A stretch of 64,000 bases of DNA, from the NCBI RefSeq assembly GCF_030548295.1, contig NZ_JAUOSB010000001.1:310001-374000 (forward strand). Reading direction: 5' to 3'. How positions within the stretch are numbered: position 1 is the stretch's first letter; every line of letters begins with the position of its first letter. The notes under the pieces were generated by a model that did no database searches, had not been told where the DNA came from, and saw nothing but the letters and a program-made list of their open reading frames with translations. The DNA comes from Wenyingzhuangia sp. 2_MG-2023. GTDB taxonomy: Bacteria > Bacteroidota > Bacteroidia > Flavobacteriales > Flavobacteriaceae. Below are positions 38,248-47,799 of this stretch, in pieces. Made by a program: the position numbers and the translations under genes.

Positions 38248-38269
38248 CTGTTCGTTTTTTATATTTTTG
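38241..38269 (+). promoter_or_regulatory. Promoter of the ArsC/Spx-like gene
   Basis: TTG (38241-38243), 18 bases, then TATTTTTG (38262-38269). It lies 29 bases before the ATG at 38299 and overlaps the first codons of the divergent DinB-family gene. Confidence 0.55.
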
Positions 38270-38298
38270 GTCTTGTAAAGATAGAAAGACATTATACT

Positions 38299-38646
38299 AT
38301 GAAAAAAATTTATCATTTAAAAACTTGTGACACTTGCAAACGAATTTTGGCTCAATTAAACCTTGATGGATTTGACATACAAGAAATAAAAAGCAGTCCT
38401 GTTACAGAAAATCAACTAGAAGAAATGTATGCTTTTACTCAATCTTACGAAGCTTTGTTTAACAAAAGAGCTAGACTATACAAAGAGCAGGGATTGAAAG
38501 ATAAAAACTTAAAAGAAGAAGACTACAAACAATTTATTTTATCTGAATACACCTTTTTAAAAAGACCCGTAGCCATTGTTGACAATGAAATTTTTGTTGG
38601 AAATAGCAAAAAAACAGTAGTAAATTTGATTGCCAAAACTGCATAA
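38299..38646 (+). CDS. ArsC/Spx-family thioredoxin-fold protein
   Basis: This 115-residue protein of the arsenate reductase/Spx family has the redox motif CDTC (Cys10 and Cys13) in YHLKTCDTCKRILAQL and the cis-Pro region LKRPVAIVDNEIFVG. The CxxC is closer to Spx/YffB-type than to plasmid ArsC. No arsenic genes are nearby, so arsenate reduction is doubtful. I chose ATG 38299 because it opens directly into the conserved first strand and follows the promoter; an earlier in-frame ATG at 38230 lies upstream of that promoter box. Confidence 0.85.
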   Translation: MKKIYHLKTCDTCKRILAQLNLDGFDIQEIKSSPVTENQLEEMYAFTQSYEALFNKRARLYKEQGLKDKNLKEEDYKQFILSEYTFLKRPVAIVDNEIFVGNSKKTVVNLIAKTA

Positions 38647-38674
38647 AAAACCGAGACAATTGTCTCGGTTTTTT
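38645..38674. terminator. Perfect palindromic terminator shared by the ArsC-like and GH16 genes
   Basis: The 15-base arms AAAAAACCGAGACAA/TTGTCTCGGTTTTTT are perfectly symmetrical with no fixed loop. The hairpin exactly fills the gap between the two convergent stop codons. Confidence 0.93.
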
Positions 38675-39652
38675 CTATTTACTTTTCAACTTCCACGTTC
38701 TTACCCAATCTACTCTCATCGTATTGATTGAATCGTCCAACAATTCTTCCTTTTCGGGCAAACCTCCAACCCACGGAGAATCTTGCGTCCATAAATCCCA
38801 AATTAAAAATTGTTCCAAAGTAAAGGGTTGTGTTGTTGTGATATTACCAGATGGTTCACCATCCAAATAAAATTGAACATTGTAAGCGTCTTTCCACCAA
38901 GCACCTACCACATGATAAGCTTCATTCCATTTTACTCCTTTTAAAGTATTTCCTTCCGATAAATTTTTATTACTAGAATTTCCTTTAGCTCTTTCTGTTT
39001 CTCCATTTTTCACAATAAAGTATTGTGAATTCATTTGCCACGGGTATTCATCTAACGCAAAACTAGTAGTTGGAGACAACGTTGGTTTAGAGTTGTTTTC
39101 TATAATATCAATTTCATCTCTATTATTACTATCTCCGTTATTTAGCCAAAAAGTGTTGAATGCAGAAATATGTGCTGTTTTAATGCTGCACTCTGTATAC
39201 ATCGGGAATTTTATTTTTGCTTTAGAACGTATTCTAGAAGTTTTAAACCACTGCTCTTCACTTGAATCATCCAACGTAGCTTTGATCCATAAATTACCAT
39301 CAGCAACACCTGAATTGGTGTTTACCATATTTACAGGTGTCCCCCCGTAATTCCAATTTGTTTTTTGCCACTTGGCATCGTTCCAAGTATCAAATTCATC
39401 AGACAATTCTACTACCTTTTCCCAAACCATTCCCTCTGGAGTTGTATCTTCAAAAGACACGAACGTAGGAAGATTTGAATCCGCTTGAGTTACATCAATT
39501 ACTTTTACTTCTTCTACTGTTTCTTTTTCTATAGGATCATCTTCTGTAATTGGAGGATCAAAATTTGCAGAATCACTTCCACAACTTCCTATTACCACAA
39601 ACAAAGAAAACAACATCACCGATCCTTTTTTCAACACATTAACTCTAGCCAT
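38675..39652 (-). CDS. Glycoside hydrolase family 16 lipoprotein (agarase/carrageenase-like)
   Basis: This 325-residue lipoprotein has a lipobox ending at Cys24 (FVVIGSC) and a ~50-residue acidic linker. A GH16 beta-jelly-roll domain follows from about residue 80 (LSDEFDTWNDAKWQ). The catalytic motif is DEIDIIEN: Glu180 nucleophile, Asp182 and Glu185 acid/base in the E-x-D-x-x-E spacing of agarases, porphyranases and kappa-carrageenases rather than the E-x-D-x-E of laminarinases. It would cut a galactan at the cell surface. The neighbouring minus-strand galactose operon fits that substrate. It has its own transcription unit, since a terminator separates it from galT. Confidence 0.87.
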   Translation of the reverse strand: MARVNVLKKGSVMLFSLFVVIGSCGSDSANFDPPITEDDPIEKETVEEVKVIDVTQADSNLPTFVSFEDTTPEGMVWEKVVELSDEFDTWNDAKWQKTNWNYGGTPVNMVNTNSGVADGNLWIKATLDDSSEEQWFKTSRIRSKAKIKFPMYTECSIKTAHISAFNTFWLNNGDSNNRDEIDIIENNSKPTLSPTTSFALDEYPWQMNSQYFIVKNGETERAKGNSSNKNLSEGNTLKGVKWNEAYHVVGAWWKDAYNVQFYLDGEPSGNITTTQPFTLEQFLIWDLWTQDSPWVGGLPEKEELLDDSINTMRVDWVRTWKLKSK

Positions 39653-39767
39653 AATTCTCTAATTTTTAATATCCTAAAATTAAATCAAAGGCATTCTATT
39701 AGTTACAACATATGTTTAAATCTCTACAACATACAAACCGTTCAGAAAATATCTAGACCTCTAAAAC

Positions 39768-39797
39768 AAAAAAGGCTACACAATGTGTAACCTTTTT
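39768..39797 (-). terminator. galT terminator
   Basis: The arms AAAAAGG-TACAC and GTGTA-CCTTTTT pair apart from one mismatch. The minus-strand T-run follows. It closes the galactose operon before the GH16 gene. Confidence 0.8.
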
Positions 39798-39818
39798 GCA
39801 AAACTAAAATAGCTCTTA

Positions 39819-40841
39819 TTATAACAAATCTCTTAATCTTTGCGCTGCTCCTTCTGCAGTAATGTCTCTCTGTGGAGTTCCAAACATTTCGTAACCTACC
39901 ATAAATTTCTTAACGGTTGCACTTCTTAACAACGGTGGATAAAAACTCATATGCCAGTGCCAGTGAGCATTATCACCTCCGTCTGTGGGAGCTTGGTGAA
40001 TTCCACTAGAATACGGGAAAGAAGTATTGAACAACTTATCGTAAACTTTTGTCAAAACAGAAATTGCCTCTGCATACAACACTTCTTCTTCTTCTGTCAT
40101 ATCCAAAATAGAATTTTGTTGATTTTTTGGAGCAATCATCGCTTCAAAAGGCCAAATAGCCCAAAAAGGAATCAAAACTACAAAAGCATCATTTTCAAAA
40201 ATGATACGCTCTCTATCTCCATTTAATTCTTGTGCCAAGTAATCACCTAACAAACTAGATTTTTTATCGTCAAAATATGCTTTTTGAGTTCCATCTTTTT
40301 TAGATACCTCGTTTGGCAAACTAGACTGAGACCAAATTTGTCCGTGTGGATGAGGATTACTACATCCCATTACTGCTCCTTTGTTTTCAAAAATCTGAAC
40401 ATATTTAATAGCATCGTTTGCACCAATTTCTTTGTACTCACGTTGCCAAGTTTTTACAACTTCTGTAATTCCAGGAACATCCATATCTGCCAAACTTTTA
40501 GAGTGGTCTGGACTAAAACAAATTACTTTACAAATACCTGTTTCGCTTTGCGCTTGCAACAAACCGTCGTTTACTTCAAAAGAAGGCGAATCTTTTTGCA
40601 ATGCAGCAAAATCATTTGTAAAAACATAAGTTCCGGTGTATTTTGGATTTACATCACCAGAAATTCTTGTATTTCCAGCACACAAATAACAAGACTCATC
40701 ATATTCAGGTCTTTTTTCGTTATTTACAGCTTCGTTTTGTCCTTGCCAAGGACGTTTAGATCTATGAGGAGAAACTAAAACCCATTCTCCTGTTAAAATA
40801 TTCAGTCTTTTGTGTGAGTAATCTTCTAAATTCTTATCCAT
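39819..40841 (-). CDS. galT: Galactose-1-phosphate uridylyltransferase
   Basis: It swaps UMP between UDP-glucose and galactose 1-phosphate in the Leloir pathway. The 340-residue protein shows the active-site HPH triad in [11 protein letters not shown] (the first His carries the uridylyl group) and the zinc pair CYLCAGN. It also has [14 protein letters not shown] and the [11 protein letters not shown] metal-site region. It is the last gene of the operon regulator-epimerase-galK-galT, 28 bases after galK. No galE lies in the window. Confidence 0.96.
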   Translation of the reverse strand: MDKNLEDYSHKRLNILTGEWVLVSPHRSKRPWQGQNEAVNNEKRPEYDESCYLCAGNTRISGDVNPKYTGTYVFTNDFAALQKDSPSFEVNDGLLQAQSETGICKVICFSPDHSKSLADMDVPGITEVVKTWQREYKEIGANDAIKYVQIFENKGAVMGCSNPHPHGQIWSQSSLPNEVSKKDGTQKAYFDDKKSSLLGDYLAQELNGDRERIIFENDAFVVLIPFWAIWPFEAMIAPKNQQNSILDMTEEEEVLYAEAISVLTKVYDKLFNTSFPYSSGIHQAPTDGGDNAHWHWHMSFYPPLLRSATVKKFMVGYEMFGTPQRDITAEGAAQRLRDLL

Positions 40842-40869
40842 TTTATTGAATGTATTTCTAAGTTAAGTT

Positions 40870-42015
40870 TTAAATTTTGTGAGTTCCGTCAGACAATGCT
40901 ACTTCATAAGGAGAACATGCATGTCCAAATTTTTCTGTATATGTTGTAACTGCTGTTTTCTTAAATTCTTCTACCGCCGTTTTCTTAATCAAGTTGATGG
41001 TACAACCACCAAAACCTCCACCCATCATTCTAGCTCCTAAAATGTCTGAATTTTCTTTTGCCAAGTCTACCAAGAAATCCAACTCTTCACAACTTACTTT
41101 GTACTGATGTTGCAACCCGTTATGAGAACCATAAATTAATTGCCCTAATTCAACCAAATCTCCTTCTTTCATAGCTACGGCAGCAGCTTGAGCTCGGTTA
41201 TTTTCTTGCACTACATACACTACTTTTTGAAAATCTTCTGCTGACAATTGATCTTTTACTTTTTCTAAATCCACTTCTGTAGCATCTCTCAAAGCATCAA
41301 TCCCTAACAATTCTGCTGTTTTTTCACACACAGCTCTTCTATCATTGTAAGCACTGTCAGACAATTTGTGTTTTACGTTGGTATTGAACAACAACAATTG
41401 ATAATCTTTAAAATCTATTGCAAAAGGTTCTGCTTTTGCTGTTCTACAATCTAACAACAAAGCACTATTTTCTATTCCAAACATAGATGCATATTGGTCC
41501 ATAATTCCACATTTCACACCTACATAATTGTGTTCTGCTGCTTGAGAAATTAAAATCATTTCATATTTAGTCAACCCTAAACCAAACAATTCATTGATTC
41601 CAAAAACCACACTATTTTCTAATGCTGCAGAAGATGACATTCCAGCTCCATCAGGAATATTCCCTCCAAAAACAATGTCAAAATTTCCTACAGTTTTTCC
41701 TAATTTTTGCGTTTCTGCAACCACTCCTACTACATAACTTGCCCAGCCTGACAAATTAGAAGTATCCAAATTATCTGTATCAAACTGAATGGTTTCGTCC
41801 ATATCTATTGCTGTAGCAGTAGAAACAGACCCTTCTGCTTTTTGAATAGCAGCTACAATTCCTTTATCTATTGCTGCAGGAAACACAAACCCAGCATTGT
41901 AATCTGTATGTTCTCCAATAATGTTGATACGTCCTGGTGAAAAAATTAACACAGGCTCTGATGAAAAGCTTTTTGCAAAACTTTCTGAAACTTTTTGAAT
42001 TAAATTAGTATCCAT
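40870..42015 (-). CDS. galK: Galactokinase
   Basis: It phosphorylates galactose at C1 with ATP. The 381-residue GHMP-family kinase has the galactokinase signature GRINIIGEHTDYNAGFV, the ATP loop IPDGAGMSSSAALENSV and the third motif GARMMGGGFGGCTINL. The length is standard. It sits between the epimerase gene (48 bases upstream) and galT (28 bases downstream) under the presumed control of the GntR-type regulator. Confidence 0.96.
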   Translation of the reverse strand: MDTNLIQKVSESFAKSFSSEPVLIFSPGRINIIGEHTDYNAGFVFPAAIDKGIVAAIQKAEGSVSTATAIDMDETIQFDTDNLDTSNLSGWASYVVGVVAETQKLGKTVGNFDIVFGGNIPDGAGMSSSAALENSVVFGINELFGLGLTKYEMILISQAAEHNYVGVKCGIMDQYASMFGIENSALLLDCRTAKAEPFAIDFKDYQLLLFNTNVKHKLSDSAYNDRRAVCEKTAELLGIDALRDATEVDLEKVKDQLSAEDFQKVVYVVQENNRAQAAAVAMKEGDLVELGQLIYGSHNGLQHQYKVSCEELDFLVDLAKENSDILGARMMGGGFGGCTINLIKKTAVEEFKKTAVTTYTEKFGHACSPYEVALSDGTHKI

Positions 42016-42063
42016 ATGATGAATTTATTTTATGGTTTTTATTAATTAAGAACATAATGACGT

Positions 42064-42945
42064 TTAAATAGTCACTGTCCATGTGATTTCATAACTAGCT
42101 CCAGCAGACAATTCTTGTACACCCATTTGGTTGTTCAAACTATTTGAAACACCTGTTACAGGTTCTAAAGCGATAGTATTTGCTTTTGGTGGAGTATACA
42201 TTTGAAAGAAATTTTCTTTTGCTGTAGAATCAATTGTCATTTTATATTTAGGTGTTGCAAAAACAACGGCACTTTTATCTAACGCATAACAATTATCCAA
42301 CTGTTTGTCTTTAATTTCAAGCGGCATAGCCACTTCACCTTCAACAATATTTTTGGTAATCATTCTTTCATCAAATTCCACGGATTTATTACTAGAAAAA
42401 ATCAAACTACTGTTATACAAATCATCACTTAAAAAATAAGGATGCCACCCCAAAGTAAAAGGAAAACTCGTAACATCATTATTCTCTACCCCTAACTGTA
42501 AAGCCAAACCGTTCTGAGTTAACGTATATGTTACTGTTACAGTAAACAAATAAGGAAAACCAACCGCTTTGTTTGTTTCTACATATTCCAGAATTACCGA
42601 AGCACTATTCTCTGATGTTTTAGAATTTTTAACGGTAAACAACTTGTCATACACCAAACCATGCAACGCATTGTTTAAATTGGCTTCGTTACAATCTAAC
42701 TGAAAAGTTTTTCCTTTGTAATCATATTTCCCATCTTTAATTCTATTGGCAAATGGAAACAAAATAGACGAAGCATACGTATCTTTATACTCTAACGGAT
42801 TTAAATCTACGATAACTGGAATTTGGTTCAATACCAATTCTTCCAAAGCCACACCCCTGTCTAAACAAATTTTTGCGCTAGCATTAGCCCCAACTATTTG
42901 AACATAGTTTAAGCCATTTTCTTGTGTTTGATTGATTGTATACAA
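42064..42945 (-). CDS. Aldose 1-epimerase (mutarotase) family protein
   Basis: This 293-residue protein of the galactose-mutarotase-like fold interconverts sugar anomers and so supplies alpha-galactose to galactokinase. Visible segments are SILFPFANRIKDGKYDYKGK, the catalytic His region NALHGLVYDK and GWHPYFL. The C-terminal Glu region (ALEPVTGVSNSLNN) holds the usual catalytic base. No signal peptide is seen, so it is cytoplasmic. It follows the regulator gene by 17 bases. It is closer to the GalM/YphB-like bacterial type than to hexose-6-phosphate mutarotase, but the exact sugar is inferred from context. Confidence 0.88.
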   Translation of the reverse strand: MYTINQTQENGLNYVQIVGANASAKICLDRGVALEELVLNQIPVIVDLNPLEYKDTYASSILFPFANRIKDGKYDYKGKTFQLDCNEANLNNALHGLVYDKLFTVKNSKTSENSASVILEYVETNKAVGFPYLFTVTVTYTLTQNGLALQLGVENNDVTSFPFTLGWHPYFLSDDLYNSSLIFSSNKSVEFDERMITKNIVEGEVAMPLEIKDKQLDNCYALDKSAVVFATPKYKMTIDSTAKENFFQMYTPPKANTIALEPVTGVSNSLNNQMGVQELSAGASYEITWTVTI

Positions 42946-42962
42946 TTGTTTCTATTTTTAAC

Positions 42963-43961
42963 TTATAATGATTTTCGCAAAATAAGATGGTTAGTATTTT
43001 CTATTTGTACATGCTCATTTTCATTAATCATTTGAGCCAAACGTTTTCCCATTTCTTTAAAATCGGTTGAAATGGTGGTAATTCCTCCCTCTACAATTTC
43101 CTTCAACAAAGTATCGTTGTAAGAAATAATTCCTAAATCTTCTGACAAAACAAAACCTTGTTCTTTGATTTTTTTCACCACACGAATCAAATTTCTATCA
43201 TCTGGAATCACATAAATTTCACCTTTGGTCAATTCACGATCTTCTACGGAATCTAACACTTCAAAGTCTAAATGATTTTCTTGACAAAACAGTTCAAAAC
43301 CTTTTTTCATCCCTAAAGGTTGTGTGCGTTCTGAAAACAATAAAACAAGTTTGGCATATTTTTGAATTAGCGACAAACCTTCTGTTAAGTTGGTATAAAT
43401 GTCTCTTTCAAAATTCTGATAAATGGCCGCGTACGAAGTGAATTCTTCGTGCATTTGATCTAAGATGTATACTTTTTCTTTTGGCAACTTCTCCACCACA
43501 CCTAATGTGTTTTCCAAATTAGCCGTCATAATAACATAAGAACTATAATTCCCTATATTTTCATAGATCAATTTACTAAACACTGAAGGATTAAAATGAT
43601 GAAAATAAATATCCACTTCTGTATTCACATCTAAATTCTTTAAAAAAGTATTGTATAAATCCTCTTTAAAAGCATTCAGTTCATCAAATAATAAAAAGAC
43701 TTTTTTTTCAGTTCCTACATCTTCGCTCAACACATAATATCCTTTTCCAGCAATGGATTGGATAATTCCACGGGTTTTCAATTCACTCAACGCATTTAAA
43801 ACTGTATCTCTTGAAACCTTATTGTCTTTTTGAATACTACTAATAGAAGGCAACTTATCACCTTTCTTTAATTTTTCATCAACAATAGCCTCCTCCACAG
43901 CACTAATAATCTGCTTGTACTTAGGAGTTCCTAGTTTTTTTATGATTGGATTTAAAGTCAT
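42963..43961 (-). CDS. GntR-family regulator with sugar-binding (LacI-like) sensor, gal operon regulator
   Basis: This 332-residue transcription factor has an N-terminal GntR winged helix (about 1-75; KLPSISSIQKDNKVSRDTVL, then IQSIAGKGYYVLSED). A C-terminal domain of the periplasmic-binding-protein/LacI fold follows (VFLLFDELNAF to GGITTISTDFKEMGKRLAQM), which in this type binds a sugar effector. It is the first gene of the operon with galM-like, galK and galT, so galactose or a derivative is the likely effector. A 16-base imperfect palindrome lies just upstream (43982-43997). Its promoter box ends four bases before the ATG, suggesting a leaderless mRNA. Confidence 0.9.
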   Translation of the reverse strand: MTLNPIIKKLGTPKYKQIISAVEEAIVDEKLKKGDKLPSISSIQKDNKVSRDTVLNALSELKTRGIIQSIAGKGYYVLSEDVGTEKKVFLLFDELNAFKEDLYNTFLKNLDVNTEVDIYFHHFNPSVFSKLIYENIGNYSSYVIMTANLENTLGVVEKLPKEKVYILDQMHEEFTSYAAIYQNFERDIYTNLTEGLSLIQKYAKLVLLFSERTQPLGMKKGFELFCQENHLDFEVLDSVEDRELTKGEIYVIPDDRNLIRVVKKIKEQGFVLSEDLGIISYNDTLLKEIVEGGITTISTDFKEMGKRLAQMINENEHVQIENTNHLILRKSL

Positions 43962-43965
43962 ACCT

Positions 43966-43973
43966 CAAATATA
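43966..43973 (-). promoter_or_regulatory. gal operon -7 box directly before the start codon
   Basis: TATATTTG on the minus strand is followed by AGGT and the ATG at 43961. The short distance implies a leaderless or nearly leaderless transcript. Confidence 0.5.
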
Positions 43974-43981
43974 AATAAAAA

Positions 43982-43997
43982 ACTAGTACGAACTGGT
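43982..43997. promoter_or_regulatory. Candidate operator of the gal regulator
   Basis: ACTAGTACGAACTGGT is symmetrical at 12 of 16 positions and lies 8 bases upstream of the -7 box, over the spacer. The position and size suit a GntR dimer repressing its own operon. Binding is inferred. Confidence 0.5.
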
Positions 43998-44142
43998 ATG
44001 GTTTTGATAAAAATGTATTTTTTAAGACATCAATTAGTTGGTTGATGATTTTTATACCTCATTTTTAAATAATTATAATATTTTAAGCAATTCTCAAAAA
44101 AAGGATTGTAAAACAGTCAATTACGATTACTGCAAATTAGAC

Positions 44143-44184
44143 CAAACTAAAAAACCTCAGCAATTGCTGAGGTTTTTTAGTTTG
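44143..44184 (-). terminator. recA terminator, 42-base perfect palindrome
   Basis: Two 21-base arms, left CAAACTAAAAAACCTCAGCAA, pair completely. The GC core CCTCAGCA and the T-run lie just after the recA stop at 44200 on the minus strand. Confidence 0.92.
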
Positions 44185-44199
44185 TAAAAGATCAAACCT

Positions 44200-45216
44200 T
44201 TATTCTACTACTGGGTTTTTGATAGCATCAATAATTTTAGCTTCCAATTCATCTGCCAATTCAGGATTGTCTTTAATCAATGCTTTTACAGCATCTCTAC
44301 CTTGTCCTAACTTGGTATCACCATAGCTAAACCAAGAACCACTCTTTTTTATAATTCCGTAGTTCACACCAATATCTAAAATTTCTCCAACTTTAGAAAT
44401 TCCTTCACCATACATAATATCAAATTCTGCTTGTTGAAATGGTGGTGCAACTTTGTTTTTAACAATTTTAACTTTGGTAGCGTTACCAATAACTTGGTCA
44501 CCATCTTTTAACTGAGTTCTTCTTCTGATATCTACACGAATAGATGCATAAAATTTTAAAGCGTTACCTCCTGTTGTAGTCTCTGGGTTCCCAAACATAA
44601 CTCCAATTTTATCACGCAACTGGTTGATAAATATAACCGTACATTTAGTTTTACTAATAGTTCCTGTTAATTTACGCAGAGCTTGAGACATCAAACGAGC
44701 ATGCAATCCCATTTTGGAATCTCCCATTTCTCCTTCTATTTCACTTTTTGGAGTCAAAGCAGCAACCGAGTCAATAACAACAATGTCAATTGCACCAGAA
44801 CGAATCAAGTTTTCGGCAATCTCCAACGCTTGTTCTCCATGATCTGGCTGAGAAATAATTAAATTATCTATATCAACACCTAAGTTTTCAGCATAAAAAC
44901 GATCAAAAGCATGTTCTGCATCAATAAAAGCAGCAATACCTCCTGCTTTTTGAGCTTCAGCAATAGCATGAAGCGTAAGCGTTGTTTTACCTGAAGATTC
45001 AGGTCCAAAAATTTCAATAATACGACCTCTTGGATATCCACCCACACCCAAAGCTAAATCCACACCTAACGATCCTGAAGAAATAACTTCTACATCTTGC
45101 ACAGCCATATCTCCCATTTTCATTACGGAACCTTTACCATAAGTTTTATCTAATTTATCTAAGGTTAGTTGTAATGCCTTTAACTTATCTTCTTTTTCAT
45201 TCTTCTCTTTTGCCAT
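44200..45216 (-). CDS. recA: Recombinase RecA
   Basis: This DNA-dependent ATPase forms filaments on single-stranded DNA for homologous recombination and the SOS response. The 338 residues include the P-loop [10 protein letters not shown], Walker B region [20 protein letters not shown], the L1/L2 segments and the [18 protein letters not shown] motif. The length is standard. It stands alone with a strong terminator. No LexA-type box is apparent upstream, as is common in this phylum. Confidence 0.98.
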   Translation of the reverse strand: MAKEKNEKEDKLKALQLTLDKLDKTYGKGSVMKMGDMAVQDVEVISSGSLGVDLALGVGGYPRGRIIEIFGPESSGKTTLTLHAIAEAQKAGGIAAFIDAEHAFDRFYAENLGVDIDNLIISQPDHGEQALEIAENLIRSGAIDIVVIDSVAALTPKSEIEGEMGDSKMGLHARLMSQALRKLTGTISKTKCTVIFINQLRDKIGVMFGNPETTTGGNALKFYASIRVDIRRRTQLKDGDQVIGNATKVKIVKNKVAPPFQQAEFDIMYGEGISKVGEILDIGVNYGIIKKSGSWFSYGDTKLGQGRDAVKALIKDNPELADELEAKIIDAIKNPVVE

Positions 45217-45433
45217 ATCGAGTTGGTGTTTTTGTGTTTTGATTGAGAGCTAAAATACGAATTTATAGATGATAATTGAGGTTCTTTTATTTTTTGATTC
45301 ACAGAGCAAAAAAAACAACTAACAGCATCATTACGATGCACTTAACTAACGAATCACTATTGTTTTTTAAATTTTTAAAAAAGTGTGTGTGGAAACAGAA
45401 CACATATTGACTTCTATTTTGACGAAAACACTT

Positions 45434-47749
45434 TTAAATACCAAACTTTAGCCCTACAAAAAAAGTTCTAGGTCGTTGAGGTCCGTAAATATAAGTAACA
45501 TCTCTATCAGCTCCTTGATCAAAATCTTCTTGATACGCATTGAATATATTTTGAATTCCTAGCGCAAGTTCAAAATATGAATGTTCGTGATCGTCCATAT
45601 AAAACTTATATGCTGATTTCCAATTCAGTTCAAAAAAAGAAGGAGATTTTTCTAGCGTATCTGTAGGAATATACCCTGCTAAATGCTGTACATGCATAGG
45701 TCCTGTAAACACTCCAGAAAAATTATTCTGAAAAGCTTTGATCGGAGCATAAGTAACCACAAAATTCGCATATACATTTGGAGTTTTGTTAAACTCTTTA
45801 GTAGCTTGATCCAATTCATCTTCTGACCACTCCACTTTGTCATTATACAAAGCACGTTGTAGTGTAGCACCAGCTTGGAATAACCACTTTTCATCAGGTG
45901 CATATTTTGTTTCTATGTTTACTCCATACACTTTTGCCCCAGAAGTATTCACCCTAATCCATTCAAAAATACCTGAATCTGGAGCCGTTTCTGTCCCTTG
46001 TTCCAAAGCAAAAGCATCGTTTAGTTGGGTATAAAACAATTCTGAAACCAACGAAAAATCTCCATTAGCCAATTCTTTATTCCAATCTAAAGAAGTTAAA
46101 AAACTATGAGACGTCTCCGAGGTCAAACCATCCGAATTTCTAATTCTACTAATTTCACCTGCAGCCAACCCCGCATGCACGTCTTCTCCATAAATTTGAG
46201 GAGCTCTAAATCCTTTGGCATAACTAGTTCTCCAACGTAAATTCTCACTAATACTATACAAAATGTTTGCTCTTGGATTGACAACAACAAACTCATCAAC
46301 CAAATTGTGAAAATCTGCCCTAACACCTCCTAAAACCCTAAGTTTATCACTTAACACCCACTCTTGCTGGGCATAAACACCTAAAATATGTGTGGTTTGT
46401 AAAATAGGTTCAAAATCTGGATTCTCTTTTCGATCATCAATGTCATTGTATTTGTATTCCAAACCTCCAGTAAATGTTCCTTTATTATTTAAGAATTTCT
46501 TAAAGGAATGCACCCATTGTCCACCGGTAACGAAAGTAAGATCTTTTGATTTTCCAAACCCCTTTATGCTTTCTTTAATATTACTTTCAGTCGCTTGGTC
46601 TCCTGCCAAACCTCCATAAAAATTTTTATTTTTAGAAACTGAAGTAGAAAAATAACTTGAAAAAGTATTGTTTCTATTTGGATTTATATAATCATAAGTT
46701 ACCCCTCCAGAAACTACTGTAGATTCAATTTGTTCTGTAACATCTGCTAAAAAAGGCAACAGGTTTAAATTATTCCCACCACGTCTAAATTCATTATTGG
46801 CATTAAACTCGGCTGTAATTTTTTTTCTATCATTAACTCTTGTAAAAGCTTTTAAACCAAAAGAAGTATTTTCCATTTTAGTAATTTCGGTAAAACCATC
46901 ATTATCGGCATCATAATCATCTCTTAAGCGTTTCATTCCAAAAAGAGCAATTCCAGTATCTAAATTTTCGTTAATTACAGTTCCGTTAAAATTGATTGTT
47001 TTGTCTTGAGACATTCCATCTATCAATGCCAAATTACTTCCTACACTAAAGCTATTTTTTGTTGGGTCTTTGGTAATGATGTTTATCGTTCCCGCAATAG
47101 CATTAGAACCGTACAATGCAGAACCTCCACCTCTAACAACTTCTATTTGCTTGATGATATTCGCTGGAATTTGATCCAAACCATAAACACTATTTAATGC
47201 ACTAAAAATAGGCCTACTATCAATCAATATTTGTGAATAAGAACCTCCTAGTCCATTCATTTTTACTTCGGAAGTACCACAATTTTGACAATTGGTTTCC
47301 ATTCTTAATCCTGGCTGAAAATTTAGTCCCTCAGACAAACTCACAGCTTGAGTTGCTTCTAAAACTTTGGCATCTGTAACCGTTACAATTACAGGTGTTT
47401 TTTTACGATTTAAATATCCTCTAGTAGCAGTCACAACTACTTTGTCTAATCCTAAAACATCTTCTTTCAATTCAATATTTAAAATTTTAATGTTTTTAGA
47501 GTTAAGAATAATATTTATTTCTTTGGGTTTATACCCAACAGCACTAACACTTAAGGTATAATTTCCATCAAACGTTTTTAAAACGTAGTTACCATTTATG
47601 TCTGTGCTGGTACTGTTGTTATTTTTTTTAATAACAATATCTGCTAATACAGGAAATCCCTTGCAGGTAATTTGTCCTTTTAACACAGCCTGTTGCGAAT
47701 ACGCAATAAAGTTGATTAATAAGCCAATAGAAAGTAATAAAGTTTTCAT
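45434..47749 (-). CDS. TonB-dependent outer-membrane receptor, probably metal-related
   Basis: This 771-residue receptor has a signal peptide (1-18, ending AYSQ) and an N-terminal carboxypeptidase-like beta domain (about 22-100). The plug domain follows (VVVTATRGYLNRKKTPV onwards; IEVVRGGGSALYGSNAIAG), then a 22-strand barrel ending in FVGLKFGI. The plug carries Cys154 and Cys157 in TNCQNCGTSEVKMNG, a CxxC seen in a group of Bacteroidota metal or haem receptors. It is divergent from a DtxR-family regulator and a TroABCD-like ABC transporter, with a palindromic operator in between. Its cargo is therefore probably a metal ion or metal chelate. Confidence 0.9.
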   Translation of the reverse strand: MKTLLLSIGLLINFIAYSQQAVLKGQITCKGFPVLADIVIKKNNNSTSTDINGNYVLKTFDGNYTLSVSAVGYKPKEINIILNSKNIKILNIELKEDVLGLDKVVVTATRGYLNRKKTPVIVTVTDAKVLEATQAVSLSEGLNFQPGLRMETNCQNCGTSEVKMNGLGGSYSQILIDSRPIFSALNSVYGLDQIPANIIKQIEVVRGGGSALYGSNAIAGTINIITKDPTKNSFSVGSNLALIDGMSQDKTINFNGTVINENLDTGIALFGMKRLRDDYDADNDGFTEITKMENTSFGLKAFTRVNDRKKITAEFNANNEFRRGGNNLNLLPFLADVTEQIESTVVSGGVTYDYINPNRNNTFSSYFSTSVSKNKNFYGGLAGDQATESNIKESIKGFGKSKDLTFVTGGQWVHSFKKFLNNKGTFTGGLEYKYNDIDDRKENPDFEPILQTTHILGVYAQQEWVLSDKLRVLGGVRADFHNLVDEFVVVNPRANILYSISENLRWRTSYAKGFRAPQIYGEDVHAGLAAGEISRIRNSDGLTSETSHSFLTSLDWNKELANGDFSLVSELFYTQLNDAFALEQGTETAPDSGIFEWIRVNTSGAKVYGVNIETKYAPDEKWLFQAGATLQRALYNDKVEWSEDELDQATKEFNKTPNVYANFVVTYAPIKAFQNNFSGVFTGPMHVQHLAGYIPTDTLEKSPSFFELNWKSAYKFYMDDHEHSYFELALGIQNIFNAYQEDFDQGADRDVTYIYGPQRPRTFFVGLKFGI

Positions 47750-47787
47750 AAGAACTAAAATAAGGTTTTGTTAAAAATAATTTTACA

Positions 47788-47795
47788 CAAAGCTA
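47788..47795 (-). promoter_or_regulatory. Receptor gene -7 box
   Basis: TAGCTTTG on the minus strand lies 38 bases upstream of the receptor ATG at 47749. The metal-regulator palindrome lies immediately upstream of it. Confidence 0.55.
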
Positions 47796-47799
47796 CATA

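Noticed and set aside
38248-38316. N-terminal extension of the DinB-family protein
   Set aside because: The extra 23 residues lie over the divergent gene's promoter and start and do not fit the family; ATG 38247 gives the normal N-terminus.
40284-40778. 164-codon plus-strand frame opposite galT
   Set aside because: No recognisable motif and Ser/Phe/Ile-rich shadow composition; galT on the minus strand is complete with its catalytic HPH motif.
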